Below are positions 28,300-38,009 of a stretch of 64,000 nucleotides of DNA, piece after piece (the first letter of the stretch is position 1; each line of letters opens with the position of its first letter). A program made the translations under genes and the position numbers. Below the pieces are notes generated by a model. It saw nothing but the letters and a program-made list of their open reading frames with translations, was not told where the DNA came from and did not search any database. Source of the stretch: Homoserinimonas sp. OAct 916 (lineage in GTDB: Bacteria > Actinomycetota > Actinomycetes > Actinomycetales > Microbacteriaceae); NCBI RefSeq assembly GCF_003260275.1, contig NZ_QJHB01000008.1, forward strand, positions 165,020-229,019, written 5' to 3'.

Positions 28300-28671
28300 A
28301 TGAACGAAACAACGCCGCGCCCTGATATCCACTCGAATCGGCCTTACACGATTGCGGTCATTCTGGCTTCGCTGTTCATCCCGATCACCCTGTTGACCGG
28401 GCAGGTCGTCAAACTCGTCATGGACTCCACGAACCCGGCGGGGCTCGACGACTTGGGTGCCGGACTCGCGTACCTCACCGAGATCCTCATCTGGTCGTTC
28501 ACGATCCTCGCAATCACCATCGCCGGCTTTCTGGTGGCCACAATCATCCAGTTCACCCGCACCCGGTCGTTTCGTGCGATTGCCCTCCCGGTCTCGATCG
28601 CTGCCATCCAGCTCGTGATCGGTGTCGCGGCGGTGATCATCACGCGCGCCATCACCGATATCGGCGGCTGA
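28300..28671 (+). CDS. Small polytopic membrane protein, unknown function
   Basis: This 123-residue protein has three predicted transmembrane segments: TIAVILASLFIPITLLTG, EILIWSFTILAITIAGFLV and PVSIAAIQLVIGVAAVIIT. The ATG at 28300 begins MNETTPRPDIHS; in-frame starts further upstream read through the end of the preceding gene. No ribosome site is strong. I do not recognise the family. Confidence 0.75.
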   Translation: MNETTPRPDIHSNRPYTIAVILASLFIPITLLTGQVVKLVMDSTNPAGLDDLGAGLAYLTEILIWSFTILAITIAGFLVATIIQFTRTRSFRAIALPVSIAAIQLVIGVAAVIITRAITDIGG

Positions 28672-28795
28672 CGAAGCAGTCATTGCGCCGCCGAGCGAAG
28701 TGCGCCCGCTCGGCGGCTTCCCGCCCCTCGAAGTGACACACGGGCGGTGCTGCCGGATGATGGGGGGCACCACACAATGACGGAGGAGATCCACC

Positions 28796-29726
<931 letters not shown>

Positions 29727-29774
29727 CGAGAGAATCAGCGCCGTATTCACCCGCTCGTGCGCCATGATGGCACC

Positions 29775-30275
29775 ATGGTGGAAGAATCAACGGTGAATGA
29801 GCCAACGGTGGATGAACCGACTCGCCCGCCTGATCGGACCAATCGTGCGCTCGTCGTCGTGTTGGCCGTCATTGCAGCAATCGTTCTGGTTGCCCTAGCC
29901 GTCATCATGTTTCGGGGCGGCCCGACCGAACTCGACCCCGCATCGCCCGAGGGAGTCGTTCAGCAATACTCCGAGGCGGTGATCGACGGTGACGAGCCTG
30001 CCGGCATGGAGATGTTGTCAAAGCGGCTGGTCACGAATTGCGCGAAGATGGGAATCTGGACGGGCAACGGGATCAGGGTGACGCTGCTCTCGAGCGCCCA
30101 GCGGGAAACATCCGCGACGGTTTCGGTGCTGATCCGGATCTCCTACGGCGGCGATCCGTTCGGCCCAAGCGAATCCGAGTCACGCCAGTCGTTCGAGCTT
30201 GTCAAGGAACAGGGCGAGTGGAAGATCGACAAGGCACCGTTCGAGCTCGCCCTCTGTGAAGGCTTGTACAGTTGA
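29775..30275 (+). CDS. Membrane-anchored protein with NTF2-like outer domain
   Basis: This 166-residue protein has a short cytoplasmic amino end, one membrane anchor (RALVVVLAVIAAIVLVALAV) and an external domain of ~110 residues. The domain begins ASPEGVVQQYSEAVIDGD and ends QGEWKIDKAPFELALCEG, a pattern resembling NTF2-like lipoprotein domains. It carries two cysteines (in TNCAKM and LCEG) that could pair. The ATG at 29775 is preferred over a GTG at 29757. Its TGA overlaps the TTG start of the next gene, so they are coupled. Confidence 0.75.
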   Translation: MVEESTVNEPTVDEPTRPPDRTNRALVVVLAVIAAIVLVALAVIMFRGGPTELDPASPEGVVQQYSEAVIDGDEPAGMEMLSKRLVTNCAKMGIWTGNGIRVTLLSSAQRETSATVSVLIRISYGGDPFGPSESESRQSFELVKEQGEWKIDKAPFELALCEGLYS

Positions 30276-31966
30276 CCGAAACATTGCAAACGGCGACCGG
30301 CACTGCCCAGCAGTTGCCCCAGCAGCGCTCAGGGCCCCTGTCAACCGTGCGGCGACTCATCGTCGTCATCCTGTTGTTCTCCATGGTCGTGATCGCGGCG
30401 ATCGGGGTGACCGGCTTATTGGAGCGCGCGTTCGAGTCCGGCTCCGCATTGGCCGGATCTGACGCCTCCGGTCTGGCCCGATCCCTCGCGTTCACGCTGA
30501 TCGCCGGCCCGCTTGCCGCATTGCTGTGGTGGTTCGTCTGGAAGAGTCTTCGAGATCACCGCGAACGGTCATCTGTCAGCTGGGCACTTTACCTGACGGC
30601 TATGTGCTCGCTGGCTCTGATCACCAGTGCGAGCACGCTCCTCGCAACACTGGCGTCGCTCGTCGGCGGCTACTGGCTGCCGGATAACCTGGCGATCGCA
30701 ATTGCCTGGCTGTTGGTCTGGGTCTGGCACGTTTGGATGACCAGACATCCGGCCAAACGACCGACGCGACTGGTCGGGGTTCCTTGGGTGATCGGGTCGG
30801 TCTTCGGATTGGCGCTTTTCGTCGGTGGGTCGATCACGGCTCTCTCGCAAGTGCTCGACACCGCGCTGTCCGGAGCCGCCCAGATAGCGACCTTCGGCAG
30901 GCCGTGGTGGCACGCCGTCGCAACCGGACTGATTTGGGCCGCCGGCGGAGCGGTGGTCTGGTGGTGGCACTGGTTCGTCACGAATGCCCGGTCGCTACGT
31001 TCGGGGTTCGCGGCACTGGCGCTGGTCCTGGTCACCGGTCTCGGCGGGATGGTTCTTGCACTGGGGGGTCTGGCGACCGCCCTCTATATCGCGCTCAGAC
31101 TCGGGTTCGACCGCGGCGAGTCCGTTCTAGTCGTCCTTGAGCCGGCGGGCACCGCCATCGCTGCGGCAGCCGTCGGCGCTGTGGTGCTCGCCTACTACCA
31201 GGGCGTCGTCGAACGATCGACGTTGGGCACGCGCCGAGCCAACCGGCTGGTCGCCTCCGGGGTAGCGCTGGCAGGCGCGGCCACTGGGGTTGGAATCATT
31301 GTGAATTCGGCGCTCGCTGCCGTATCCACGCCCCTTGCGGGGTCCGGGCCCCTCACCCTCCTGCTCGCCGGTGTCAGCGCACTGGCAGTCGGTGGCCCGG
31401 CCTGGTGGCTCATCTGGCGGCCGACCGCACCCGTGGACCCAACGGACTCGGGGCGGCGGGTCTATCTGGCCGTTGTGTTCGGCATCAGTGCGGTTGTGGC
31501 CTTGATCACCCTGCTGGTACTCGCATTCCGCATCCTCGAGTCAACTCTCGATAGCGGGGTCGCTGCTGGGCTGCTCGAACAGGTTCGCGCCCCGCTCGGC
31601 TTGCTGCTGGCAACCGTGCTGGTTGCCGCCTACCATTTCGCGATCTGGCGAAGGGAGCGCCCTGAGCCGAGTGTCGCATCTGGTCCACCCGACGTACAGG
31701 TCAGCGACGCGCAGGGACTGGCCGGTGCCGAGCCGAGATCGCTCGGCGAGGTGATCCTGGTCATAGGTTCAGATCCGGAACCCTATGTGAGGGCGATCCA
31801 GTCTGCGACCGGGGCAACCGTCACCGTCTGGCAGCGTGAAGATGCGCTCGGAAGCACGGTGTCACCGGATGATGTCGTGCACGCGCTGGCGGGCGCATCT
31901 GCCCCGCGAGCACTCATCACGGTGGGCTCCGAAGGTGCGCTCGACGTGATCTACCTCAGCCACTGA
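30272..31966 (+). CDS. Large polytopic membrane protein, DUF5671-like
   Basis: This 564-residue protein has about twelve predicted helices arranged in repeated blocks (for example a long VWKSLRDHRERSSVSWALYL segment and later VYLAVVFGISAVVALITLLVLAF). The repeats resemble DUF5671 units. The start is a TTG at 30272 overlapping the upstream TGA (TTGA). The carboxy-terminal ~90 residues are soluble, including EVILVIGSDPEPYVRAIQSATGA, and end in ALITVGSEGALDVIYLSH. It probably forms a complex with the coupled NTF2-like protein. Function unknown. Confidence 0.78.
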   Translation: MTETLQTATGTAQQLPQQRSGPLSTVRRLIVVILLFSMVVIAAIGVTGLLERAFESGSALAGSDASGLARSLAFTLIAGPLAALLWWFVWKSLRDHRERSSVSWALYLTAMCSLALITSASTLLATLASLVGGYWLPDNLAIAIAWLLVWVWHVWMTRHPAKRPTRLVGVPWVIGSVFGLALFVGGSITALSQVLDTALSGAAQIATFGRPWWHAVATGLIWAAGGAVVWWWHWFVTNARSLRSGFAALALVLVTGLGGMVLALGGLATALYIALRLGFDRGESVLVVLEPAGTAIAAAAVGAVVLAYYQGVVERSTLGTRRANRLVASGVALAGAATGVGIIVNSALAAVSTPLAGSGPLTLLLAGVSALAVGGPAWWLIWRPTAPVDPTDSGRRVYLAVVFGISAVVALITLLVLAFRILESTLDSGVAAGLLEQVRAPLGLLLATVLVAAYHFAIWRRERPEPSVASGPPDVQVSDAQGLAGAEPRSLGEVILVIGSDPEPYVRAIQSATGATVTVWQREDALGSTVSPDDVVHALAGASAPRALITVGSEGALDVIYLSH

Positions 31967-32019
31967 CGGCCGGACACTACGTCTTGAGCCGCAACGGCTG
32001 GGCTCAGCAACCGCAGGGT

Positions 32020-33240
32020 TCAGATTCCAGACACGATCGTCGTCGGTCGAGTCTCTGGTGCGCCATGACGGCGTACGACAAGCGTGCGGAACCACGTGTT
32101 GTCGGGGAACCGGGCAATGACGGATCCGGCAAAGATGGTGATCAGAACATAGGCGGTCGCGAGCGGCGCCAACTCCGGTTGCAGCCCGGCTCCCACCGCC
32201 AGTCCGGCGATGACGATGGAGAACTCCCCGCGTGGGGTCAATGAGAGCCCGGTACGCCAGCGCCCCAAAGGCTGGATGCCGGCGCGGCGAGCAGCCAGGT
32301 AGCCACTGGCCAGTTTGGTCGCCATGGTGACAGTGGCAAGGGCCAGGGCCGGCACAAGCATCGGCCAGATCGCCGCCGGGTCGGTGGTGAGCCCGAAGAA
32401 GAGAAAGAAGATCGCGGCGAACAAGTCACGAAGGGGCGTCAGCAGGCGGGTGGCGTTCTGGGCAACCGGGCCGGAGAGGGCCAGTCCCACAAGAAATGCG
32501 CCGACGGCCGCTGAAACGTTGACCTTGTCAGCGAGGCCGGCGACCAGCATCGTCAGGCCGAGCACCCCGAGCAGAAGCGGCTCCGCGTGCTGGGCCGGGA
32601 ACAGTTTGGAAAGCATGTTCCCGCCACGCAGTGCGACCAACAGGATGACGAGCACCGCGCCGACCGCGATGACCAGTGTGATGGATCCTTGGAGAATCCC
32701 GGCACCGATCGCCAACGCCGAGAGCACTGGCAGGTAGAACGCCATGGCAAGGTCTTCGATCACCAGGATGGAGAGGATGACCGGGGTCTCCCGGTTTCCC
32801 ACCCTGCCAAGGTCGCGCAGGAGTTTCGCGACCACACCCGAGGATGAGACCCAGGTCACTCCGGCCAGCGCAAACGCGGCGATCGGCCCCCAGCCAAGAA
32901 GCAGCGCGAGCGCTGCACCTGGCAGCGCGTTGAAGGCGGCGTCGAGAAAGCCGGTCAGCTTCGACTTCATCAGGCCACCGAGGAGCTCCTTGGCCGAATA
33001 TTCCAGGCCCAGCATGACCAGGAGCAGCACCACGCCGATCTCCGCCCCCAACTCGAAGAAGTCGTCACTCTCCGATAGCGGCAGGAAGCCGCCGGTCCCG
33101 AAGGCCAAGCCGACCACCAGGTAAAGCGGGATGGGTGACAGGTGAAATCGCAGCGCCAATCGCCCTAGAAGGCTGAGTCCCAGCAGAAGCGCACCGACTT
33201 CAATGAGTGAGATTGCAGTACCGTGCGCGTCGAGGGACAT
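32020..33240 (-). CDS. K+(Na+)/H+ antiporter, CPA2 family (KhtU-like)
   Basis: This 406-residue CPA2-family antiporter has about 12 helices. Landmarks are LVVGLAFGTGGFLPL, LVMLGLEYSAKELLGG and VSSSGVVAKLLRDLG. The ion-site segment SILVIEDLAMAFYLPVL has the conserved Glu-Asp pair. The carboxy end has TPRGEFSIVIAGLAVG. ATG 33240 is chosen; a TTG at 33249 would overlap the upstream stop. It follows the TrkA-C regulatory subunit gene, as in KhtT-KhtU, which exports K+ under stress. Confidence 0.88.
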   Translation of the reverse strand: MSLDAHGTAISLIEVGALLLGLSLLGRLALRFHLSPIPLYLVVGLAFGTGGFLPLSESDDFFELGAEIGVVLLLVMLGLEYSAKELLGGLMKSKLTGFLDAAFNALPGAALALLLGWGPIAAFALAGVTWVSSSGVVAKLLRDLGRVGNRETPVILSILVIEDLAMAFYLPVLSALAIGAGILQGSITLVIAVGAVLVILLVALRGGNMLSKLFPAQHAEPLLLGVLGLTMLVAGLADKVNVSAAVGAFLVGLALSGPVAQNATRLLTPLRDLFAAIFFLFFGLTTDPAAIWPMLVPALALATVTMATKLASGYLAARRAGIQPLGRWRTGLSLTPRGEFSIVIAGLAVGAGLQPELAPLATAYVLITIFAGSVIARFPDNTWFRTLVVRRHGAPETRPTTIVSGI

Positions 33241-33245
33241 GAGGT

Positions 33246-33740
33246 TCAACCAGTACTGGAGGCGATCAGTTCAGCGAGCGCATCAAGTCCGTTCCGTGTT
33301 CCCACCGCGATCAGGGCGTCACCCTGGTCGAGCCGCTCGTCCGGACGTGGAGAGGCGATCACCTTGCCGTTCCTGACCACCGCGACGATCGAGACGCCCG
33401 TCCTCGTGCGCGCCTTGGTCGCGCCCAGCGACTTGCCCGCGTACTCGGAGTCCGCAGGAAGAAGGATGTGCTCCGTGAACAGACCGGTGTCCTCGTTGCT
33501 GAGCTCCTGAAACTTGCTGAGGATGACGGACACACCGAGCAGCTCCGCCAGGGCAGACGCCTCCGGGTCTGTCACCGGAATCGAGACGGTGCACGAGTCC
33601 GGGTCCTCCAGGTCGAAGATGGAGATCTCCCTGTGGCCGTCACGGAACGCGATGATCCCGATTCTTCGACCACGCTCGGTGATCAAATCGTGTCGAACAC
33701 CGATACCGGGAAGATCTGTCTTTTCTATGCGGACGCTCAC
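33246..33740 (-). CDS. TrkA-C (RCK_C) regulatory subunit of K+/H+ antiporter (KhtT-like)
   Basis: This 164-residue protein has an amino-terminal KhtT-type domain (VRIEKTDLPGIGVRHDL) and a carboxy-terminal RCK_C domain (SLGATKARTRTGVSIVAVVRNGKVIASPRPDERLDQGD region; residues ~105-160). RCK_C domains bind nucleotides or ions and gate antiporters. Its stop lies 5 bp before the ATG of the partner antiporter. Divergent from the PPOX gene. Confidence 0.88.
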   Translation of the reverse strand: MSVRIEKTDLPGIGVRHDLITERGRRIGIIAFRDGHREISIFDLEDPDSCTVSIPVTDPEASALAELLGVSVILSKFQELSNEDTGLFTEHILLPADSEYAGKSLGATKARTRTGVSIVAVVRNGKVIASPRPDERLDQGDALIAVGTRNGLDALAELIASSTG

Positions 33741-33864
33741 AGTGAAAACGTATCAGCAGTAGCACCCACTTCAAAAAGTTTCGGTGAGGGTGACGGCACC
33801 GCAGGGCCGCGAGTATTCTCCGATACCTGCCGTCAGCCTCTTCGTGGATGCCAGACTGATCATC

Positions 33865-34503
33865 ATGACGCGCACCACATCCACCCGCCTGCCCGAATTG
33901 ATGTCGAGGGAGCGTGCCGACTTGGACGCATTGCTGGCCGCGAGCATGGTCGGCCACATCGCTTTCGTCGACGAAGACGGCGGCCCCGGGGTGCTCCCGA
34001 GCGCGATCGTGCCGTTCGGCGACGGCATCGTGGTTCACGGCTCAACCGGCTCCCGCTGGATGCGACGAATCGCCACAGGGGTGCCGGTCGTGGTCTCCGT
34101 CACCGCCGTCGATGGAATCATTGTCGCCCGATCTGCGTTCGAGTCTTCGCTCGCCTATCGCAGCGCCGTTCTGTTCGGCACGTTTCGGGCTCTGGATGGG
34201 ACTCAGAAGCAAGCAGCGCTTGACGCGCTCACCGAGCACCTCATCCCGGGCAGAGTGCGCGAGGTGCGCCCGAGTACGAAACGAGAATTGGCCGCGACCC
34301 TCGTCGTGTTCATGCCGATCGACGAATGGTCACTGCGTGTCTCTGATGGCTGGGCCGAAGACCCCGAGTGCGATGTCGCCGGCGATGCCTGGTCGGGCCA
34401 GGTCCGCTATGGTGAGCGCCCCGCGACTTCGATGGACGCTCCCGATCTGCGCACCGGGATCCCCCGACCCCCGTCGATCGACGCCATCTGCCCCAGTGGG
34501 TGA
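33865..34503 (+). CDS. Pyridoxamine 5'-phosphate oxidase-fold flavoprotein
   Basis: This 212-residue protein matches the PPOX split-barrel fold. It has a short helix MSRERADLDALLAASMVGHIAFVDEDGGPG, quoted here only as residues 14-43, and the core VVHGSTGSRWMRRIATGVPVVVSV region. Such proteins bind FMN or F420 and often have unknown substrates. The ATG at 33865 replaces a longer GTG-free frame. It converges on ligD and is divergent from khtT. Confidence 0.82.
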   Translation: MTRTTSTRLPELMSRERADLDALLAASMVGHIAFVDEDGGPGVLPSAIVPFGDGIVVHGSTGSRWMRRIATGVPVVVSVTAVDGIIVARSAFESSLAYRSAVLFGTFRALDGTQKQAALDALTEHLIPGRVREVRPSTKRELAATLVVFMPIDEWSLRVSDGWAEDPECDVAGDAWSGQVRYGERPATSMDAPDLRTGIPRPPSIDAICPSG

Positions 34504-34532
34504 CTCACTCCGATCCGACGATACTCGAGGGC

Positions 34533-36938
34533 TCACCTCTCATCGACGACTTCGTCTGCCGCCTTGTCGGGCCGCCAGCCACGCCACGATGCATGGCGCA
34601 GACGCCCAGCGTGTGTCCATTCCGCGAATTCGACCTCGCCGACGAGGCGAGGGGTCACCCAGTGGGCATCAGCTGCGTCAGCCGCAGGCACATCGGCGAA
34701 GGGCGTCGTCTTTCGCGAGAGAGCGCTGAGGCGGATCTGCATGTCGTCGAGTTGTTTGTCGCTGAATCCGGTGCCGACCCTGCCGATGTAGCGCAATCGT
34801 GAGCCGTCTGGAATTCCCAGCAGCAGCGAGCCGACCGAATTCACCCGGTTGCCGCGGCCCGGTCGCCAGCCGCCCACGACGACTTCCTGGCTGAGATGGT
34901 GCTTCAGCTTGATCCACGCCCGAGAGCGACGACCCGCCGCATAGGTGCTGGACTGTTTCTTAGCCATCACGCCCTCGAGTCCGAGGTCACGACTGGTACG
35001 CATGGCAACATCGAGTGTGCCGTCGACAGTGGGCGGAACCTGGATCGTGCCCGCGGACCTCACGCATTCGCGGAGCCTGTCACGCCGGTGGGTATAAGGC
35101 AGTTTCAGCAGTGACTCAGCATCACACTCCAGAAGGTCGAAGACGAGGTAGTTCACCGGGATGGATTGCTCGGCGGCTTCGACATCTGCCTTCCGGCTGA
35201 GTTTCATACGTTTCTGCAGACGAGAGAAGTCCGGGCGACCCTTTCGATCCAATGCGACCACCTCGCCGTCGAGAATCGCCGCTTCTGAGCTGACTGCCTC
35301 ACGCAGGCCGTCGACGACTTCAGGGTACGTGGCGGTGACATCGTTGCCGTTGCGGCTGAGTAGCCGGACGGATCCGCCGGCCTTCACGTGGGCCATGATC
35401 CGCACACCGTCCCATTTCATCTCGAAAGCCCAGTTGTCGTCACCACCGAGGTCGGCGGCAGTGCCGAGTGTTGCGAGCATCGGGGACAAAGTTTTGCCGG
35501 CGGGTGTGCTCCGTCGGGACAGCTCCGGCATGGAGCCCGGCTTTTCAGGCCGCCGAGGTTCTCTGGAGTCGTGCATCCGATGGACCAGCCAGTTCTGTTC
35601 CGCCCGCCCGTTTCCTCCGGTGTGAATCAGCCCGATCTTCGCGGCCCCGCCCAGTCCGGCTCCAGGCTGACCCTGCAACGTCACGATCACCTCTTTCTCG
35701 CGCCATTTCTCAGTGTCGTACGTTCCCTGGTCCCAGATCGTCACCTCGCCGGCTCCATACTCCCCCGGCGGAATGATGCCCTCGAAGTCGCCGTACTCCA
35801 GGGGGTGGTCTTCCACATGCACGGCAAGGTGGTTCTTCGACCCATCTTCGGGTATTCCTTTCGGCAGCGCCCACGACACGAGGACCCCGTTACGCTCGAG
35901 CCGCAGGTCAAAGTGCAGGCGTCGCGCGGCATGCCGGTGGATCACGAAGCGGGAGCCTCCCGACGTCGACGGCGGGCCGGACGGCACCGGCTCCGGGGTC
36001 TTCGCCGGATCGCGAAGGTGCCGGTACTCGCCGAGCCGGTCGTGCGTGGCGCCGGCTTCCCTGAGCGCAGCCAGTGGGTCGCCTCGCTGTTCGAGCAGTG
36101 CGACCACTTCCGAATATTCGATCTGGGCCAGATCCGGCATCTCCAACTCGGCCCAGGTTCGCGGTGCCGCAACCGTTGGGCGAAAGCGACCCCGCAGTGA
36201 GTAGGGGGTTACCGTGGTCTTGGCCGCACTGTTCTGGCTCCAATCGACGAAGACCTTGCCAGTCCGCAGATGCTTCGCCATCTCGCTGACGACGAGGTCG
36301 GGATGGTCTGCCTCCAACGCCCGCGCCAATTCGTGCGCGACATTCGACACACTCTGCGAGCTCAGGCTGCTGTCCAGGCCGGCGTAGAGATGGATCCCCT
36401 TGCTGCCGCTGGTGACCGGCACCGGGTCGAGTCCCATGTCCACGAGAAGTATTCGTGCGAGCCGGGCGACCTCGACGCATTCGGTCAGCGTCGCGCCTTC
36501 ACCCGGATCAAGGTCAAGAACCAGCCGGTCGGGGTTCTGCGGCTCGTCGCCGAGCACGCGCCACTGCGGCACGTGGATCTCAAGGGCAGCGATCTGGCCG
36601 AGCCAGGTGAGCGTGGCCACGTCGTTGACCAGCGGGTACTCGTTCGCGTGGTCCTTGTGCTGGATTGCCACGCGCGGCACCCATGACGGTGTTGATGAAT
36701 CAAGGTTCTTCTGGAAGAAGGCCTGTCCCGGATGCTCGACGGTTCCCACGCCGTGCACCCAGCGCTTGCGGGTTGCGGGGCGATTCGCCGCGTGCGCGAT
36801 GAGCGTGTCGGCGACCGCGGCATAGTAGCCCAACACATCTGCCTTGGTGGTGCCTGTGAGCGGGTAAAGCACCTTGTCGAGGTTCGTGAGCGTGATCCGA
36901 TGGCCGTTCACCGTTGCCGTCTGCGTCGTTTGGCCCAT
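34533..36938 (-). CDS. ligD: Multifunctional NHEJ DNA ligase LigD (polymerase, phosphoesterase, ligase)
   Basis: This ATP-dependent end-joining ligase of 801 residues has the mycobacterial domain order. An AEP-type polymerase domain (about 1-290, metal motif LDLDPGEG near 143) is followed by a 3'-phosphoesterase domain (about 330-460, RFVIHRHAARRLHFDLRLE). The ligase domain from ~480 carries the adenylation lysine in EMKWDGVR near 508. A longer start at 36956 is possible. It is divergent from ku, with 98 bp between the start codons. The pair repairs double-strand breaks by non-homologous end joining. Confidence 0.95.
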   Translation of the reverse strand: MGQTTQTATVNGHRITLTNLDKVLYPLTGTTKADVLGYYAAVADTLIAHAANRPATRKRWVHGVGTVEHPGQAFFQKNLDSSTPSWVPRVAIQHKDHANEYPLVNDVATLTWLGQIAALEIHVPQWRVLGDEPQNPDRLVLDLDPGEGATLTECVEVARLARILLVDMGLDPVPVTSGSKGIHLYAGLDSSLSSQSVSNVAHELARALEADHPDLVVSEMAKHLRTGKVFVDWSQNSAAKTTVTPYSLRGRFRPTVAAPRTWAELEMPDLAQIEYSEVVALLEQRGDPLAALREAGATHDRLGEYRHLRDPAKTPEPVPSGPPSTSGGSRFVIHRHAARRLHFDLRLERNGVLVSWALPKGIPEDGSKNHLAVHVEDHPLEYGDFEGIIPPGEYGAGEVTIWDQGTYDTEKWREKEVIVTLQGQPGAGLGGAAKIGLIHTGGNGRAEQNWLVHRMHDSREPRRPEKPGSMPELSRRSTPAGKTLSPMLATLGTAADLGGDDNWAFEMKWDGVRIMAHVKAGGSVRLLSRNGNDVTATYPEVVDGLREAVSSEAAILDGEVVALDRKGRPDFSRLQKRMKLSRKADVEAAEQSIPVNYLVFDLLECDAESLLKLPYTHRRDRLRECVRSAGTIQVPPTVDGTLDVAMRTSRDLGLEGVMAKKQSSTYAAGRRSRAWIKLKHHLSQEVVVGGWRPGRGNRVNSVGSLLLGIPDGSRLRYIGRVGTGFSDKQLDDMQIRLSALSRKTTPFADVPAADAADAHWVTPRLVGEVEFAEWTHAGRLRHASWRGWRPDKAADEVVDER

Positions 36939-37036
36939 ACCGTTAGCGTGCCCCATCCTCGGCGAGGAGCCAACTGTCGCATGCGTGATCGAGGCCCGGG
37001 CTACACTCCGGCGGCAAAATGATGTGTACTGGCGTC

Positions 37037-37870
37037 ATGAGAAGCATCTGGAAGGGCTCGATCGCGTTCGGCCTGGTGAATGTTCCCGTCAAACTGTATG
37101 CGGCGACCGAGGATCACGACGTGTCGTTCCACCAGGTACACGACAAGGACGGCGGGCGTATCCACTACCAACGGCGGTGTGAGGTGTGCGGCGAGGTCGT
37201 CGACTTCGAACACATCGACAAGGCGTACATCGAGGATGACCAAATGGTGGTCATCACTGCGGAAGACTTCGAGTCGTTGCCTGAGGGTCGCAGCCGCGAG
37301 ATCGAGGTGGTCGAGTTCGTGCCGAACGACCAGGTCGACCCGCTTTTGTTCGACCACAGTTACTACCTTGAGCCCGACTCGACCTCCCCGAAGGCCTATA
37401 CACTTCTGCGACGCACGCTTGAAAAGACCGACCGAACGGCCATAGTGCACTTCGCGTTGCGGCAGAAGACCCGGCTCGGCGCCCTGCGGGTGCGTGGCGA
37501 TGTTCTCGTGCTGCAGTCGCTGCTCTGGGATGACGAGTTGCGCGAGGCCCACTTTCCGTCGTTGGACGAGAAGGTGCGCATCTCGGCCAAAGAATTGGAA
37601 CTATCGGCAGCACTGGTTGAATCCTTCGCCGCCGATTTCTCCCCCGAAGAATTCACCGACGACTACCAGAGGCAGTTGCGCGAACTCATCGAGGAGAAGA
37701 TGAAACACGGCGACGCGGTGGCCCCCTCCCGAGGTGATGATTCGGCCAGCAAGGGCGAATCCGGCGCAGAAGTGATCGACCTCATGGAGGCGTTGCGGCG
37801 CAGCGTGGAGAAGAACCGGGCCGAGGCCGCAGCCAAGCCGGCCACGCGGCGCCGCACGAAGAAAGCGTGA
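37037..37870 (+). CDS. ku: Ku protein for non-homologous end joining
   Basis: This 277-residue bacterial Ku homologue begins MRSIWKGSIAFGLVNVPVKLYAATED, quoted to residue ~20 as MRSIWKGSIAFGLVNVPVKL. HYQRRCEVCGEVV carries the conserved cysteine pair and FSPEEFTDDYQRQLRELIEEK is the carboxy-terminal part of the core. A lysine/arginine-rich tail (TRRRTKKA) should help DNA binding. It binds DNA ends and recruits LigD. Upstream in-frame ATGs (37019) were rejected because the family starts here. Confidence 0.96.
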   Translation: MRSIWKGSIAFGLVNVPVKLYAATEDHDVSFHQVHDKDGGRIHYQRRCEVCGEVVDFEHIDKAYIEDDQMVVITAEDFESLPEGRSREIEVVEFVPNDQVDPLLFDHSYYLEPDSTSPKAYTLLRRTLEKTDRTAIVHFALRQKTRLGALRVRGDVLVLQSLLWDDELREAHFPSLDEKVRISAKELELSAALVESFAADFSPEEFTDDYQRQLRELIEEKMKHGDAVAPSRGDDSASKGESGAEVIDLMEALRRSVEKNRAEAAAKPATRRRTKKA

Positions 37871-38009
37871 CGGGCGGGCCCCCGGTTGCGGGGGTATCCA
37901 ATGCACAGGATCATGGCCATACTGGAACATGCCGCCGCATTTGCGGCTATTGGCGCCGAATCACAAAGCAGTGGGCTGTACCCGACAGAACCGCATTTTA
38001 GGGGAGTGC

